In this document: positions 33,473 through 33,715 of the stretch, one piece after another
How positions within the stretch are numbered: the stretch's first letter is position 1
How the letters are laid out: each line of letters opens with the position of its first letter
NCBI GenBank assembly: GCA_023475025.1
Contig: JAMCWB010000057.1
Span: forward strand, 1 to 33,715
From: Gammaproteobacteria bacterium
GTDB lineage: Bacteria; Pseudomonadota; Gammaproteobacteria; Pseudomonadales; Pseudomonadaceae
Direction: 5' to 3'
Length of the DNA: 33,715 nucleotides
The notes under the pieces: generated by a model
The model's database searches: none
What the model saw: only the letters and a program-made list of their open reading frames with translations
What the model was told of the DNA's origin: nothing
Translations under genes and position numbers: made by a program

Positions 33473-33715
33473 ATGAAGATCATGCCTTGCCCGCTCAACG
33501 GGCCGCGCAATATCAGCGAATTCGTCTACGGCGGCGAGTTCAAGACCATGCCCGACCCGGACACCTGCAGCGATGTGGAATGGGCCGACTATGTGTTCAA
33601 CAGCAGCAACTCCGCCGGCATCGTCACCGAATGGTGGCTGCACAGCGCCAGCAGCTACTGGTTTCTGGCCGAACGCAACACCCTGAGCGATGAAATCCTG
33701 CGCACCTTTGATCCC
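33473..33715 (+). CDS. mgdB: Sarcosine oxidase delta-type subunit, likely MgdB (partial)
   Basis: The first 81 codons are present; the window ends in the gene. The small subunit matches the SoxD family (MKIMPCPLNGPRNISEF, YGGEF, WADYVF, WFLAERNT). In structurally known sarcosine oxidase, Cys6, Cys9, His59 and Cys63 bind zinc. Here Cys6 and the histidine (H57) are kept, but position 9 is Asn and the fourth place is Ser (S61), so a zinc site is unlikely. That divergence fits an N-methylglutamate or dimethylglycine-type complex. GAGGA precedes the ATG, 10 bp after mgdA. Subunits C and D should follow outside the window. Confidence 0.85.
   Translation, partial: MKIMPCPLNGPRNISEFVYGGEFKTMPDPDTCSDVEWADYVFNSSNSAGIVTEWWLHSASSYWFLAERNTLSDEILRTFDP

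Overview
The window is chromosomal DNA of a gammaproteobacterium, most likely a Pseudomonas or Halopseudomonas-type bacterium. The reasons are gene content (liuRABCD leucine catabolism, Lrp/dadA, IlvD, a CspA-type protein, a PAS-PAS-GGDEF enzyme), GC-rich codon use, and Shine-Dalgarno plus sigma-54 promoter style. Species cannot be fixed from sequence reading alone. No tRNA, rRNA or CRISPR array was seen.

Left part (1-10 kb): the terminus of an IS3-family insertion sequence runs off the left edge. Next come a broken DEDDh exonuclease gene, a TonB-dependent receptor, a membrane-anchored catalase-like peroxidase paired with cytochrome b561, small unknown genes, tenA (thiamin salvage), ilvD (branched-chain amino acid synthesis), a PAS-PAS-GGDEF diguanylate cyclase, a small lipoprotein and a cold-shock protein.

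Middle part (10-20.5 kb): an Lrp-type regulator is divergent from dadA (D-amino acid dehydrogenase). It is followed by the leucine/isovalerate operon liuR-liuA-liuB-liuC-liuD, whose last member overlaps an MFS transporter gene. A periplasmic solute-binding protein comes next and runs 116 bp into the convergent folD.

Right part (20.5-33.7 kb): this reads as one locus for growth on methylamine or related N-methylated amines by the N-methylglutamate route. One arm on the minus strand is gmaS (gamma-glutamylmethylamide synthetase, GlnT type), mgsA-mgsB-mgsC (three-piece N-methylglutamate synthase) and folD. It has a strong sigma-54 promoter and an NtrC-like site upstream. The other arm on the plus strand is purU followed by the first subunits of a sarcosine oxidase/N-methylglutamate dehydrogenase-type complex (mgdA, mgdB), cut by the window end. 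Together they would capture the amine on glutamate, oxidise the methyl group onto tetrahydrofolate, and release it as formate through FolD and PurU.

Between the two arms sit an XRE-cupin regulator, a DUF3360-family transporter, and a two-gene operon with its own near-perfect sigma-54 promoter. That operon encodes a B3/B4-domain protein and a soluble chemoreceptor whose C-terminus is a complete solute-binding-protein domain. This operon is the most unusual feature of the window. A 112-bp fold-back element with a three-way-junction shape lies upstream of purU.
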